A stretch of 22,069 bases of DNA from an uncultured Bacilli bacterium (GTDB lineage Bacteria; Bacillota_I; Bacilli_A; RF39; UBA660): assembly GCA_944329545.1 (NCBI GenBank), contig CALVIK010000090.1:1-22069 (forward strand), written 5' to 3'. Both the position numbers and the translations under genes were made by a program. The first letter of the stretch is position 1. Each line of letters begins with the position of its first letter. The notes beneath the pieces are model-generated. The model was not told where the DNA came from, searched no databases, and saw only the letters and a list, made by a program, of their open reading frames with translations. Positions 13,528 through 20,163 of the stretch are shown here, in pieces.

Positions 13528-14069
13528 TTTTCCACCTCTTCTAATATTTTTTTTGTTTTATTTTGTAACTCCTCGATATTTTCATTGTTAACTAATAAGT
13601 AGTCATAATTTTGATAATCTTCTAAAGAGTGTTCAGTAATATGCTTCTTTTGTTTTTCTGTCAAATTGTTTTGATAATTAGGTCTTTCCATTTTAATAAT
13701 GGTAACATTTTTAAATTTATTCTTAGGAATATCTAATTCATTAGGAAACCTTGCCCCTGATATCACAATAACATCAAAAAAATAACTATAAACAAGAATA
13801 TCTTCACATATACGGTTGATAAAAAAATCTTTGTTTATTTTTTCTCTAACAATATCTGTCCCAATTTGTTGTAACAAATCACGCGGTTTTGTCTCATCTT
13901 CACCATTCCATGCACTTATTTTCATGGCATAACCTTTGATATAATCAGAAAAACCTAATCTAACAACTTTTTTTTGTTTGTTTTCATAATATTTAACAAT
14001 TTCACTAGCCACAGTGTCTTTACCAGTTCTTGCTTTACCAGCTAATAAAAATATTTTTGTATCTTTCAT
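13524..14069 (-). CDS. P-loop nucleotide kinase, deoxynucleoside-monophosphate-kinase-like
   Basis: The 181-residue protein has a Walker A GKARTGKD (11-18) and a fold pattern like the phage-type deoxynucleoside monophosphate kinases or dephospho-CoA kinase: RLGFSDYIKGYA (substrate region), PRDLLQQIGTDIVRE, DVIVISGARFPNELD (Walker B-like strand and Arg), and a C-terminal ITEHSLEDY. I favour a dNMP kinase-like enzyme; the substrate is not certain. Start MKDTKIFLLAG follows an excellent AAGGAGGAAG. The frame is open further upstream, but those codons are the T-box terminator itself. It is the first gene after the alanine T-box and is coupled to alaS by a 4-base ATGA overlap, so it should rise with alanine starvation. 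Confidence 0.75.
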   Translation of the reverse strand: MKDTKIFLLAGKARTGKDTVASEIVKYYENKQKKVVRLGFSDYIKGYAMKISAWNGEDETKPRDLLQQIGTDIVREKINKDFFINRICEDILVYSYFFDVIVISGARFPNELDIPKNKFKNVTIIKMERPNYQNNLTEKQKKHITEHSLEDYQNYDYLLVNNENIEELQNKTKKILEEVEK

Positions 14070-14078
14070 GCTTCCTCC

Positions 14079-14123
14079 TTTTAAAAGAAAAACCACGGGC
14101 CTTCTAGGAACGAAAAGCCGTGG
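14079..14123 (-). terminator. Regulated terminator of the T-box leader
   Basis: CCACGG (complement of 14118-14123) pairs with CCGTGG (complement of 14093-14098) and is followed by TTTTTCTTTT. The 5' arm is shared with the T-box antiterminator sequence. Confidence 0.9.
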
Positions 14124-14270
14124 TACCATCCTAATTTTACTTAATTATGATAACGGTTTACACCGGAAATGTTTACATTTCTCTCCAAAATAGCTTCAAT
14201 TAATTTTATTTACTAGTTTTCACCAGCCACTAGCTCTCTATAAAATAAATATTAATTTACTCTTTTTTTT
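14093..14270 (-). promoter_or_regulatory. Alanine-specific T-box riboswitch
   Basis: On the minus strand all T-box landmarks are present. The lower stem I is A-run (14263-14270) with TTTT (14187-14190). The specifier loop has AGTA (14258-14261) opposite GAAGCTA (14191-14197), giving specifier GCU, alanine. Stem I distal elements AGAGAGCTAGTGGCTGGTG lie at about 14222-14240. The T-box sequence AGGATGGTACCACGG is at 14118-14132, with the UGGU bulge (14125-14128) that pairs the ACCA end of tRNA-Ala. The terminator CCACGG...CCGTGG (14093-14123) plus T run follows. Uncharged tRNA-Ala should favour the antiterminator and expression of the kinase and alaS. Confidence 0.95.
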
Positions 14271-15438
14271 CAACGATTTTATTTTTAGCTATACTGACAT
14301 CATCTAAGGTATAATCTAAAAGTCCATATTTCCTGTTAAAGAACTGGAATATTGTTTTAATAGCTGCTAAAATCGGGGTTGATAAAAGCATACCAATAAT
14401 ACCAAAGAAATAACCAAAGACAAGTAAGCCAAGCATTATAACAATAGCATTTAATTTTGTAGTTTTTGACATAATATATGGTTGTAACAAATTACCTTCT
14501 AAAAACTGAATTACAACAATAATAATTAAAGTTAAAATACCTATTGTTGGGCTTTGTGTAAGACCAACGATAACAGCTGGTGCTCCACCAATATATGGTC
14601 CAATATAAGGAATAATATTAGTAATACCACAGAAAAATCCGAATAAAACTGGCGCTTCTAAACCAATAACCCAAAAGCCAATTGAAGTTAGAATAAAGAC
14701 AACCCCACAGTCAATTAAAGCTCCTTGAACATAACTGCGCAAAGAAACATTAACTTCACCAGCTAATTCCATACCAGTATTGCGATATTTTTTAGGTAAC
14801 AGTTTTAAAATGTTTTCAATACCCCTAAAATTAACAAGTAACAAGAAACCAATGATTAAACCAATTGCAAATGTTCCAAGTCCACTAAATAAGCTCGAAA
14901 CAAAACTGATTAGCTGATTTGGTAAAGAGCTAGAGATACCTACTGCAATTTCTTCAAATTTAACGAAAAATTCATCTTTTAAAGCCTCAGCATCAATATA
15001 TTCAACTGTTTTTAAATAATCAAAGACACCTAAACACCAACCTTTAATAGCGCTAAAGATATCAGGTGCCGCCCCCGCAAATTGTGATATTTGTTCAGCA
15101 AGTAACGGTAGGAGTGCGGATAAAACTAAAATGACGATTAAAAACAAAATAATATAAGTTATAATGGTCCCAAAAACCCGCTTTATTTTTTTTGTTTCTA
15201 AAAAATTAACAAATGGTTCAAAGAGCCAAGCAATGATAATACCAATTATAAGTGGCATTAAAATACTGATAATTGTTCCAATAAAACTTAAAATATTCGT
15301 TTCTTTAAATAATCTAATAACAATATAAACAACTAAAAAGGCTAAAAGTAAATAAATTATTTTTAAAACGCGTGCGGATAAAGTAGCAACTTCGTTTATT
15401 TTTTCAGTATCTAATTCTTTTTTAAATTTTTTAAACAT
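14257..15438 (-). CDS. AI-2E family transporter (YdbI/YtvI/PerM-like permease)
   Basis: The 393-residue membrane protein has about eight hydrophobic segments: two near 25-75, one at 85-120, then after a soluble stretch (130-190) several between 195 and 365. The conserved GITNIIPYIGPYIGGAPA segment and the long C-terminal GIIGMLLSTPILAAIKTIF are typical of PF01594. The family was named for a putative autoinducer-2 exporter, but members include Na+/H+ antiporters and uncharacterised permeases, so the substrate is unknown. The ribosome site AGAGG overlaps the frr stop codon seven bases before the ATG: cotranscribed and coupled with frr. A similar permease precedes alaS in B. subtilis (from memory). 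Its last codons and TAA form the 5' side of T-box stem I. Confidence 0.93.
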   Translation of the reverse strand: MFKKFKKELDTEKINEVATLSARVLKIIYLLLAFLVVYIVIRLFKETNILSFIGTIISILMPLIIGIIIAWLFEPFVNFLETKKIKRVFGTIITYIILFLIVILVLSALLPLLAEQISQFAGAAPDIFSAIKGWCLGVFDYLKTVEYIDAEALKDEFFVKFEEIAVGISSSLPNQLISFVSSLFSGLGTFAIGLIIGFLLLVNFRGIENILKLLPKKYRNTGMELAGEVNVSLRSYVQGALIDCGVVFILTSIGFWVIGLEAPVLFGFFCGITNIIPYIGPYIGGAPAVIVGLTQSPTIGILTLIIIVVIQFLEGNLLQPYIMSKTTKLNAIVIMLGLLVFGYFFGIIGMLLSTPILAAIKTIFQFFNRKYGLLDYTLDDVSIAKNKIVEKKE

Positions 15439-15445
15439 AAAACCT

Positions 15446-15988
15446 CTAAATACTTAAAAGTTCGTTTTCTTTTACTTTTAATTTTTCATTTATTATATTG
15501 TTATATTTATTGATTAAATCTTGAATGTCTTCCATTAAACCTTTTTTATCATCTTCGGTAACTTCTAATTTTTTGATCTCATTATTTGCCTCTTGTCTAA
15601 TATTTCTTAAAACAATTTTTCCATCTTCGGCCATTGCTCTTACTTCTTTAACATATTCTTTTCTAGTCTCTTCGGTTAAAACAGGAATATTTAAAGTTAT
15701 TGATTCGCCATTATTATTAGGTGTAAGGCCTATATTAGCTTCAAAAATTGCTTTTTCAATACTATTTAGGCAAGATTTGTCAAAAGGTTTTATCATTAAC
15801 TGTCTAGCTTCAGGAACGGAAATTGTTGCTAGAGACTTTAATGGTGTTTCTACTCCATAATACTCTACTTTAATGCCATCTAAAATTGCCGGATTAGCTC
15901 GACCAGCACGAACGCTAGTAAAACGCTTTTCCATATTATTAATAGCTTCTTGCATTTTATTTTCAGTTTTTATTAAAATTTCATCCAT
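15446..15988 (-). CDS. frr: Ribosome recycling factor
   Basis: RRF works with EF-G to split post-termination ribosomes. The 180-residue protein has the three-helix domain (residues 1-28 and 100-180) with the conserved FTSVRAGRANPAILDGIKVEYYGVETPL and the following SVPEARQLMIKPFDKS; domain II lies in the middle. There is an ATG at 15997 as well, but it begins two bases after AGAAAGG. The ATG at 15988 (MDEILIKTENK) has normal spacing and a context almost the same as that of dnaK (AAAGGAATGA..ATATATG), so I prefer it. The gene usually follows pyrH or tsf; here it heads an operon with the AI-2E-type permease and has a clear promoter. Confidence 0.96.
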   Translation of the reverse strand: MDEILIKTENKMQEAINNMEKRFTSVRAGRANPAILDGIKVEYYGVETPLKSLATISVPEARQLMIKPFDKSCLNSIEKAIFEANIGLTPNNNGESITLNIPVLTEETRKEYVKEVRAMAEDGKIVLRNIRQEANNEIKKLEVTEDDKKGLMEDIQDLINKYNNIINEKLKVKENELLSI

Positions 15989-16014
15989 ATATTTCATTCC
16001 TTTCTATTAATATC

Positions 16015-16043
16015 ATTATAATATATATATTCTTATAAAACAA
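16015..16043 (-). promoter_or_regulatory. frr promoter
   Basis: -10 TATAAT (complement of 16015-16020), 17-bp AT-rich spacer, -35 TTGTTT (complement of 16038-16043). Confidence 0.75.
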
Positions 16044-16079
16044 GAAAAACTTAACATTTATTCATTTTTTATAAATGTT
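16044..16079 (-). terminator. Terminator of the sigma-factor gene
   Basis: On the minus strand AACATTTAT and ATAAATGTT (16053-16079) form a 9-bp stem followed by AAGTTTTTC. The TAA stop (16069-16071) is within the hairpin. Confidence 0.75.
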
Positions 16080-17133
16080 TAGACAATTTTTTAACCTTTT
16101 GCGTCCTAGTATAACTGGCTGGTACTAATTTTTTATCTCTTAAAGCCTTAGCAAATTTTTCATTAGCCCTTTTTTCTACTTGACGAATTCTTTCTCTAGT
16201 AATACCATGAATTTGTCCAAGTTCTTCCAAAATATATTTACGCGTATTATAAAGGGAATTTCTTTTTATTAAAATATCCTTTTCGCGTTCTGATAAATCA
16301 GCATTTTCTAACACATCATAAAATTCTTCTTGAAACATTTTCTTTTCTACCATCTCTTCAGTTGCTAATTCATCATCAATAATAAAGTCACCAAGTTCGT
16401 AGCCATTTTCATCAAGAACTGGTTCATTTAAACTTCTAATATTAAAATAACTATGAATCCAATAAGCCATTTTTTCGACTCTAGCCAAAGGTATCCCCAT
16501 ATAATCTGCAATTTGCTGATTAGTAGGTTTTTCTTTTAAAGTTTTAAACAAATAATCACGAGCTGTCATATATTCTTTAATTGGTTTAAAAACATGTTCA
16601 GAAATATGAACCATATGACTATTACTAAGTATATATTCTTTAACACATGCTTTTATCCACCAAATAGCATAAGTAGAAAAAGCATTTCCTGTTTCTATAT
16701 CATACTTTTCAACCGCTTTCATAAGTCCAATATTTCCCTCTTGAATTATATCAATCATATCTAAATTTAAATGTGGCGTTTTTTTTATTTCTTTTAAAGC
16801 GATATTGACAACTAATCTAAGATTATGAGTTAAAAAATCTTCATAAATTTCATAAGCATGATCAATAGCGCTAGCTAAAAGTTTAGTTTTTTCAAGGTCA
16901 TCAGCTTTTAAATAATTTTTTTTAAATCGCGGATATACTTCCATATAATAATCTAAGTATTTAGCTTTTATAGTATCATCACAAGTATCATTATAAAAAA
17001 CGAGCTTCAAAGCTTTTAATTTTTTTGTAGCTTGGGCTTTATTATAAATACTGTGATTCGTTTCGTTATTTAAATAATCGTTATAAATATTATCGCTTAA
17101 TTTTCTTAGTTTTAAATGATATTCACTTTCCAT
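16069..17133 (-). CDS. Sigma-70 family RNA polymerase sigma factor, divergent
   Basis: The 354-residue protein contains region 2 (about 100-172): NLRLVVNIALKEI, DIIQEGNIGLMKAVEKYD, FSTYAIWWIKACVKEYIL. A region 3-like segment is at 185-235 (KPTNQQIADYMGIPLARVEKM), and region 4 at 276-331 (LSEREKDILIKRN...ITRERIRQVEKRA). The first ~95 residues match nothing I know, and there is no region 1.1. A basic tail of about 23 residues follows region 4. The stretch WWIKACVKEYILSN resembles RpoH-type sigmas (WWIRASIQEYILRS) more than RpoD, which usually has WWIRQAITRAI. It might be a group 2/3 stress sigma, or the lineage's odd housekeeping sigma. It has its own promoter and terminator and lies next to dnaJ. 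Start supported by CGGAGGT. Confidence 0.85.
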   Translation of the reverse strand: MESEYHLKLRKLSDNIYNDYLNNETNHSIYNKAQATKKLKALKLVFYNDTCDDTIKAKYLDYYMEVYPRFKKNYLKADDLEKTKLLASAIDHAYEIYEDFLTHNLRLVVNIALKEIKKTPHLNLDMIDIIQEGNIGLMKAVEKYDIETGNAFSTYAIWWIKACVKEYILSNSHMVHISEHVFKPIKEYMTARDYLFKTLKEKPTNQQIADYMGIPLARVEKMAYWIHSYFNIRSLNEPVLDENGYELGDFIIDDELATEEMVEKKMFQEEFYDVLENADLSEREKDILIKRNSLYNTRKYILEELGQIHGITRERIRQVEKRANEKFAKALRDKKLVPASYTRTQKVKKLSKHL

Positions 17134-17154
17134 ATAATACCTCCGTGATTAAGT

Positions 17155-17182
17155 ATTATAGCATTTTTTTGCGTATTTGCAA
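17155..17182 (-). promoter_or_regulatory. Promoter of the sigma-factor gene
   Basis: Extended -10 TGCTATAAT (hexamer is the complement of 17155-17160), 16-bp spacer, -35 TTGCAA (complement of 17177-17182). Confidence 0.75.
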
Positions 17183-17205
17183 AATAAAAGAACTTAACAG
17201 TCCTT
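17181..17205 (-). terminator. Terminator of dnaJ
   Basis: AAGGACT, GTTA, AGTTCTT (17188-17205) with one G-U pair, then TTATTTT. The dnaJ TAA (17204-17206) overlaps the first arm. The T run is imperfect. Confidence 0.6.
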
Positions 17206-18319
17206 ATTTTAAGTAATCTTGCAAATTTTTAAAGGCTCGATCTTCATCTAAACCAGTTTTGGCTAATTGTTCAAATAATTTTTTTTGGTCTCGTGATAAT
17301 TTTTTTGGTATTTTTACATCTAAAACAACATACATATCACCTTTGCCATAGGAGCTTAAACTAGCTATGCCTTTACCTCTTAGACGATGTTTATCGCCAG
17401 TTTCACTTCCAGCTGGAACGGTAAGTTTGATAACACCATCTAAAGTTGGCACTTCTTTTTTACAGCCTAAAGCCGCTTCGGAAACAGTTAGTGGCAAGGT
17501 TAAATATATATCACTACCATCTCTTTCAAAAAGTGGATGGCTTTTAACATAAAATTCTAAATATATATCACCATTAGGTCCACCGTTTTCACCAGCTTCG
17601 CCTTTACCCGCAATTCTAAGTTGATTACCAGTATCCACTCCAGCTGGTACTTTAACATCTAATTCTTTTCTAGTTTTAACCGTTCCTGTTCCATGGCAAT
17701 TTTTACATTCTTTAGCATAAGTAACACCTTTACCACCACACTTATCACAAGTCTTTCTAGTCATAAAAGTGCCAAAAAGGGTTTGCTGCTGAGCAGTAAT
17801 AGTCCCACTTCCATGACACTTATCACAAGTTTTTTCATCGAAACCGCCTTTGCCATGACACTCATCACAAGTATCATTAACATCTAAAGTAATGGTTTTA
17901 GTAGTTCCTTTAGTTGCCTCTTCAAAAGTTAAATCAACTTTTAATATTTTATCGCGGCCTTTACGGGCTCTTGCTTTAGATGAACCAAAGCCAAAATCAC
18001 CAAAGCCTGAAAAGCCACTAAAGTTTTGACCAAATAAATCATCAAAAATATCAGAAAAATCAAAACCACTAAAATCGTAACCACCAGCGCCATTGTTATT
18101 AAAAGCCGCATGGCCAAACTGATCATATTGTCTTCTTTTATCTTTGTCAGATAAAACTGCATAAGCTTCCTGAGCTTCTTTAAATTTTTCTGCCGCATCT
18201 GGCTCTTTAGAAACATCTGGATGGTATTTTTTAGCAAGCTTTCTAAAAGCGCTTTTTATCTCGGCTTCACTAGCATCTTTGGCAACACCTAAAACTTCAT
18301 AATAATCTTTTTTATCCAT
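17204..18319 (-). CDS. dnaJ: Chaperone DnaJ (Hsp40, type I)
   Basis: DnaJ delivers substrates to DnaK and stimulates its ATPase. The 371-residue protein is complete. The J domain has HPD at 33-35, followed by a Gly/Phe-rich linker (75-115). Four CxxCxGxG zinc motifs lie at 151-158, 165-172, 191-198 and 205-212, then the C-terminal substrate domains. Start MDKKDYYEVLGV (18319) follows GGTGGTGAAG, which overlaps the end of pepF; a GTG four codons earlier is part of that ribosome site and unlikely to be used. It is the last gene of the grpE-dnaK-pepF-dnaJ block and is followed by a terminator. Confidence 0.97.
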   Translation of the reverse strand: MDKKDYYEVLGVAKDASEAEIKSAFRKLAKKYHPDVSKEPDAAEKFKEAQEAYAVLSDKDKRRQYDQFGHAAFNNNGAGGYDFSGFDFSDIFDDLFGQNFSGFSGFGDFGFGSSKARARKGRDKILKVDLTFEEATKGTTKTITLDVNDTCDECHGKGGFDEKTCDKCHGSGTITAQQQTLFGTFMTRKTCDKCGGKGVTYAKECKNCHGTGTVKTRKELDVKVPAGVDTGNQLRIAGKGEAGENGGPNGDIYLEFYVKSHPLFERDGSDIYLTLPLTVSEAALGCKKEVPTLDGVIKLTVPAGSETGDKHRLRGKGIASLSSYGKGDMYVVLDVKIPKKLSRDQKKLFEQLAKTGLDEDRAFKNLQDYLK

Positions 18320-18331
18320 ACACTTCACCAC

Positions 18332-20119
18332 CTAACTTACTAAACTTTTAAACTCGGCTAAATATTCTCTAAACATATCCATGGCCACTTTAATAACATT
18401 TGGATCTGTTAAATCAACTCCAGCAATTTGAAGTTCTTCTAAAGGACACATTGAACCACCTGTTTTTAAGAAAGATAAATATTTTTCTTTAGCACTTTTA
18501 TCAGTTAAAATATTTTTTACTATATAACAAGCGGCTGCTAAACCAGTTGAATATTTATAAACATAGAAATTATAATAGAAATGAGGAATTCTTTGCCATT
18601 CGTATTTTATTTCTTCATCAGCAATAACTTTATCACCAAAATATTTTTTAACTAAATTATAATAAATATTATTTAAATTATCGGCAGTTAAAATACCACC
18701 TTTTTCCACTTCTTCGCTTATTTGTTTTTCAAATTCCGCGAACATTGTTTGCCGGTAAATAGAAGATTTAAACAAATCTAAAAGTTGATTTAAAATATTA
18801 ATTTTAGCTTCTTTTGAAGTTTCATGTTTAAGCATATAATCGGCTAATAACAATTCATTAACTTGTGAAGCTACTTCGGCAACAAAAATACTATAAGAGC
18901 TATATTGATAAGGATTATTTTCTTTAGAGTAATAAGTGTGCAGCGAATGGCCAAGTTCATGGGCTAAAGTAGAAACATCGTGATAATCACCAATATAATT
19001 AAGTAAAACAAAAGGATTAGTTAAATAAGCACCACCTGAATAGGCTCCGCCTTTTTTGCCTTTATTAGGATAAATATCAATCCATCTTTCGTCAAAAGCT
19101 TTATTTAAAATATTAATATAATCTTCGCCTAAAACTTTTAAAGATTCAAGAACTAGTTTCTTGGCTTCTGGAAAGCTATATTTTTTATTGCCTTCTTTGG
19201 TTACTGGTGTATAAACATCATATAGATGAATTTCATCTAAAGAAAGCATTTCCCTTTTAAGTTCATAGTAATCAAAAAGTGGCGTCAAATTATTACTTAC
19301 AGTATCAATTAAATTTTCATAAACTTTAACGGGAACATTATCACTAAATAAAGCGGATTCTAAACAAGTATTAAATTTTTTTACTTTGCTAAAACTAACT
19401 CTTTTCTCAATATCAGCAGCTAATGCTAGTGCAAAAGTATTATTAAATTTACCATATGTTGTAAAAAGGCGTTTAAAAGCTTCTTGACGGACACTTCTAT
19501 TTTTAGAAATAATATAATTAGAATAATTAGTATCAGTAAGTTTTACCTTTTGCCCGCTTTCGTCAGTTATTTCACCGAAATCAATATCAGAATAAGAAAG
19601 CATTTCAGCAATTTCACTAGTATTAGAAAAAGCTTTACCTAAATTAGCAATTAATTTTTCTTCGTTTTCTGAAAGCGTATGTTTTTCATAGCGAAAAACT
19701 TCTTCAAAGGCAAAATTATATTCCTGTAAATTAGGATAATCTTTTATCATTTTTTGAATATTTTCATATCCTTTTTCTAATAATTTAGGAATTATAAAAC
19801 TACTAACTTTAGAAAATTCTTCATATAAATTATAAACTTTATCTTTCCAAGTTTGATTAATATTATTAGTTATATCAGTATCATAACGATGACTTGTAAA
19901 AACCCACATTTTTTCTAAAATCATATCAATATTATTTTCTTCTTGCAGACAATTATATAAGTTTTCCCCACTGTTTAAAAAAATATTTTCATGATTTTTA
20001 AACTTTCTAATTTTCGCTTTAGTCGTTTCAAAATCATTCATTAATTCATTTTCATTTTGATAAACGGTTCTTAAGTCCCATTTATATTGTTCTTCTATTT
20101 CATTTCTTGGTTTTTCCAT
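18332..20119 (-). CDS. pepF: Oligoendopeptidase F (M3 metallopeptidase)
   Basis: PepF is a cytoplasmic zinc peptidase that cuts short peptides. The 595-residue protein has the family's N-terminal signature (QYKWDLRTVYQNENE), the zinc site STLAHELGHSLH with HELGH at 387-391, and the third ligand region FVAEVASQVNE (E415). The length is typical (about 600). Its ribosome site AAAGGAGAGG lies just after a perfect hairpin behind dnaK, and its stop is separated from the dnaJ start by one short ribosome site, so it is cotranscribed with the chaperones. A peptidase between dnaK and dnaJ is unusual and could tie peptide turnover to the heat-shock response. Confidence 0.95.
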   Translation of the reverse strand: MEKPRNEIEEQYKWDLRTVYQNENELMNDFETTKAKIRKFKNHENIFLNSGENLYNCLQEENNIDMILEKMWVFTSHRYDTDITNNINQTWKDKVYNLYEEFSKVSSFIIPKLLEKGYENIQKMIKDYPNLQEYNFAFEEVFRYEKHTLSENEEKLIANLGKAFSNTSEIAEMLSYSDIDFGEITDESGQKVKLTDTNYSNYIISKNRSVRQEAFKRLFTTYGKFNNTFALALAADIEKRVSFSKVKKFNTCLESALFSDNVPVKVYENLIDTVSNNLTPLFDYYELKREMLSLDEIHLYDVYTPVTKEGNKKYSFPEAKKLVLESLKVLGEDYINILNKAFDERWIDIYPNKGKKGGAYSGGAYLTNPFVLLNYIGDYHDVSTLAHELGHSLHTYYSKENNPYQYSSYSIFVAEVASQVNELLLADYMLKHETSKEAKINILNQLLDLFKSSIYRQTMFAEFEKQISEEVEKGGILTADNLNNIYYNLVKKYFGDKVIADEEIKYEWQRIPHFYYNFYVYKYSTGLAAACYIVKNILTDKSAKEKYLSFLKTGGSMCPLEELQIAGVDLTDPNVIKVAMDMFREYLAEFKSLVS

Positions 20120-20140
20120 AACCTCTCCTTTATAATGATA

Positions 20141-20162
20141 AAGTTCTAGTTTCCTAGAACTT
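20141..20162 (-). other. Intercistronic hairpin between dnaK and pepF
   Basis: AAGTTCTAG, TTTC/GAAA tetraloop, CTAGAACTT: a perfect 9-bp stem two bases after the dnaK stop. It is followed by TATCATTATAAAGG rather than a T run, so it is not a good terminator. A role in partial termination, or in mRNA processing and stability that sets the dnaK to dnaJ ratio, is plausible. Confidence 0.7.
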
Positions 20163-20163
20163 A

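Noticed and set aside
14070..14129. N-terminal extension of the kinase (starting MVPRLFVPRR)
   Set aside because: These codons are the T-box and its terminator; the internal ATG at 14069 has an excellent ribosome site.
15989..15997. Upstream ATG of frr (MKYMDEI)
   Set aside because: It is only about two bases from the Shine-Dalgarno; the next ATG has proper spacing and mirrors the dnaK start.
16980..17203. CIRCE (HrcA operator) near dnaJ or the sigma gene
   Set aside because: No TTAGCACTC-N9-GAGTGCTAA-like repeat is present here; it is expected upstream of grpE or hrcA beyond the window.
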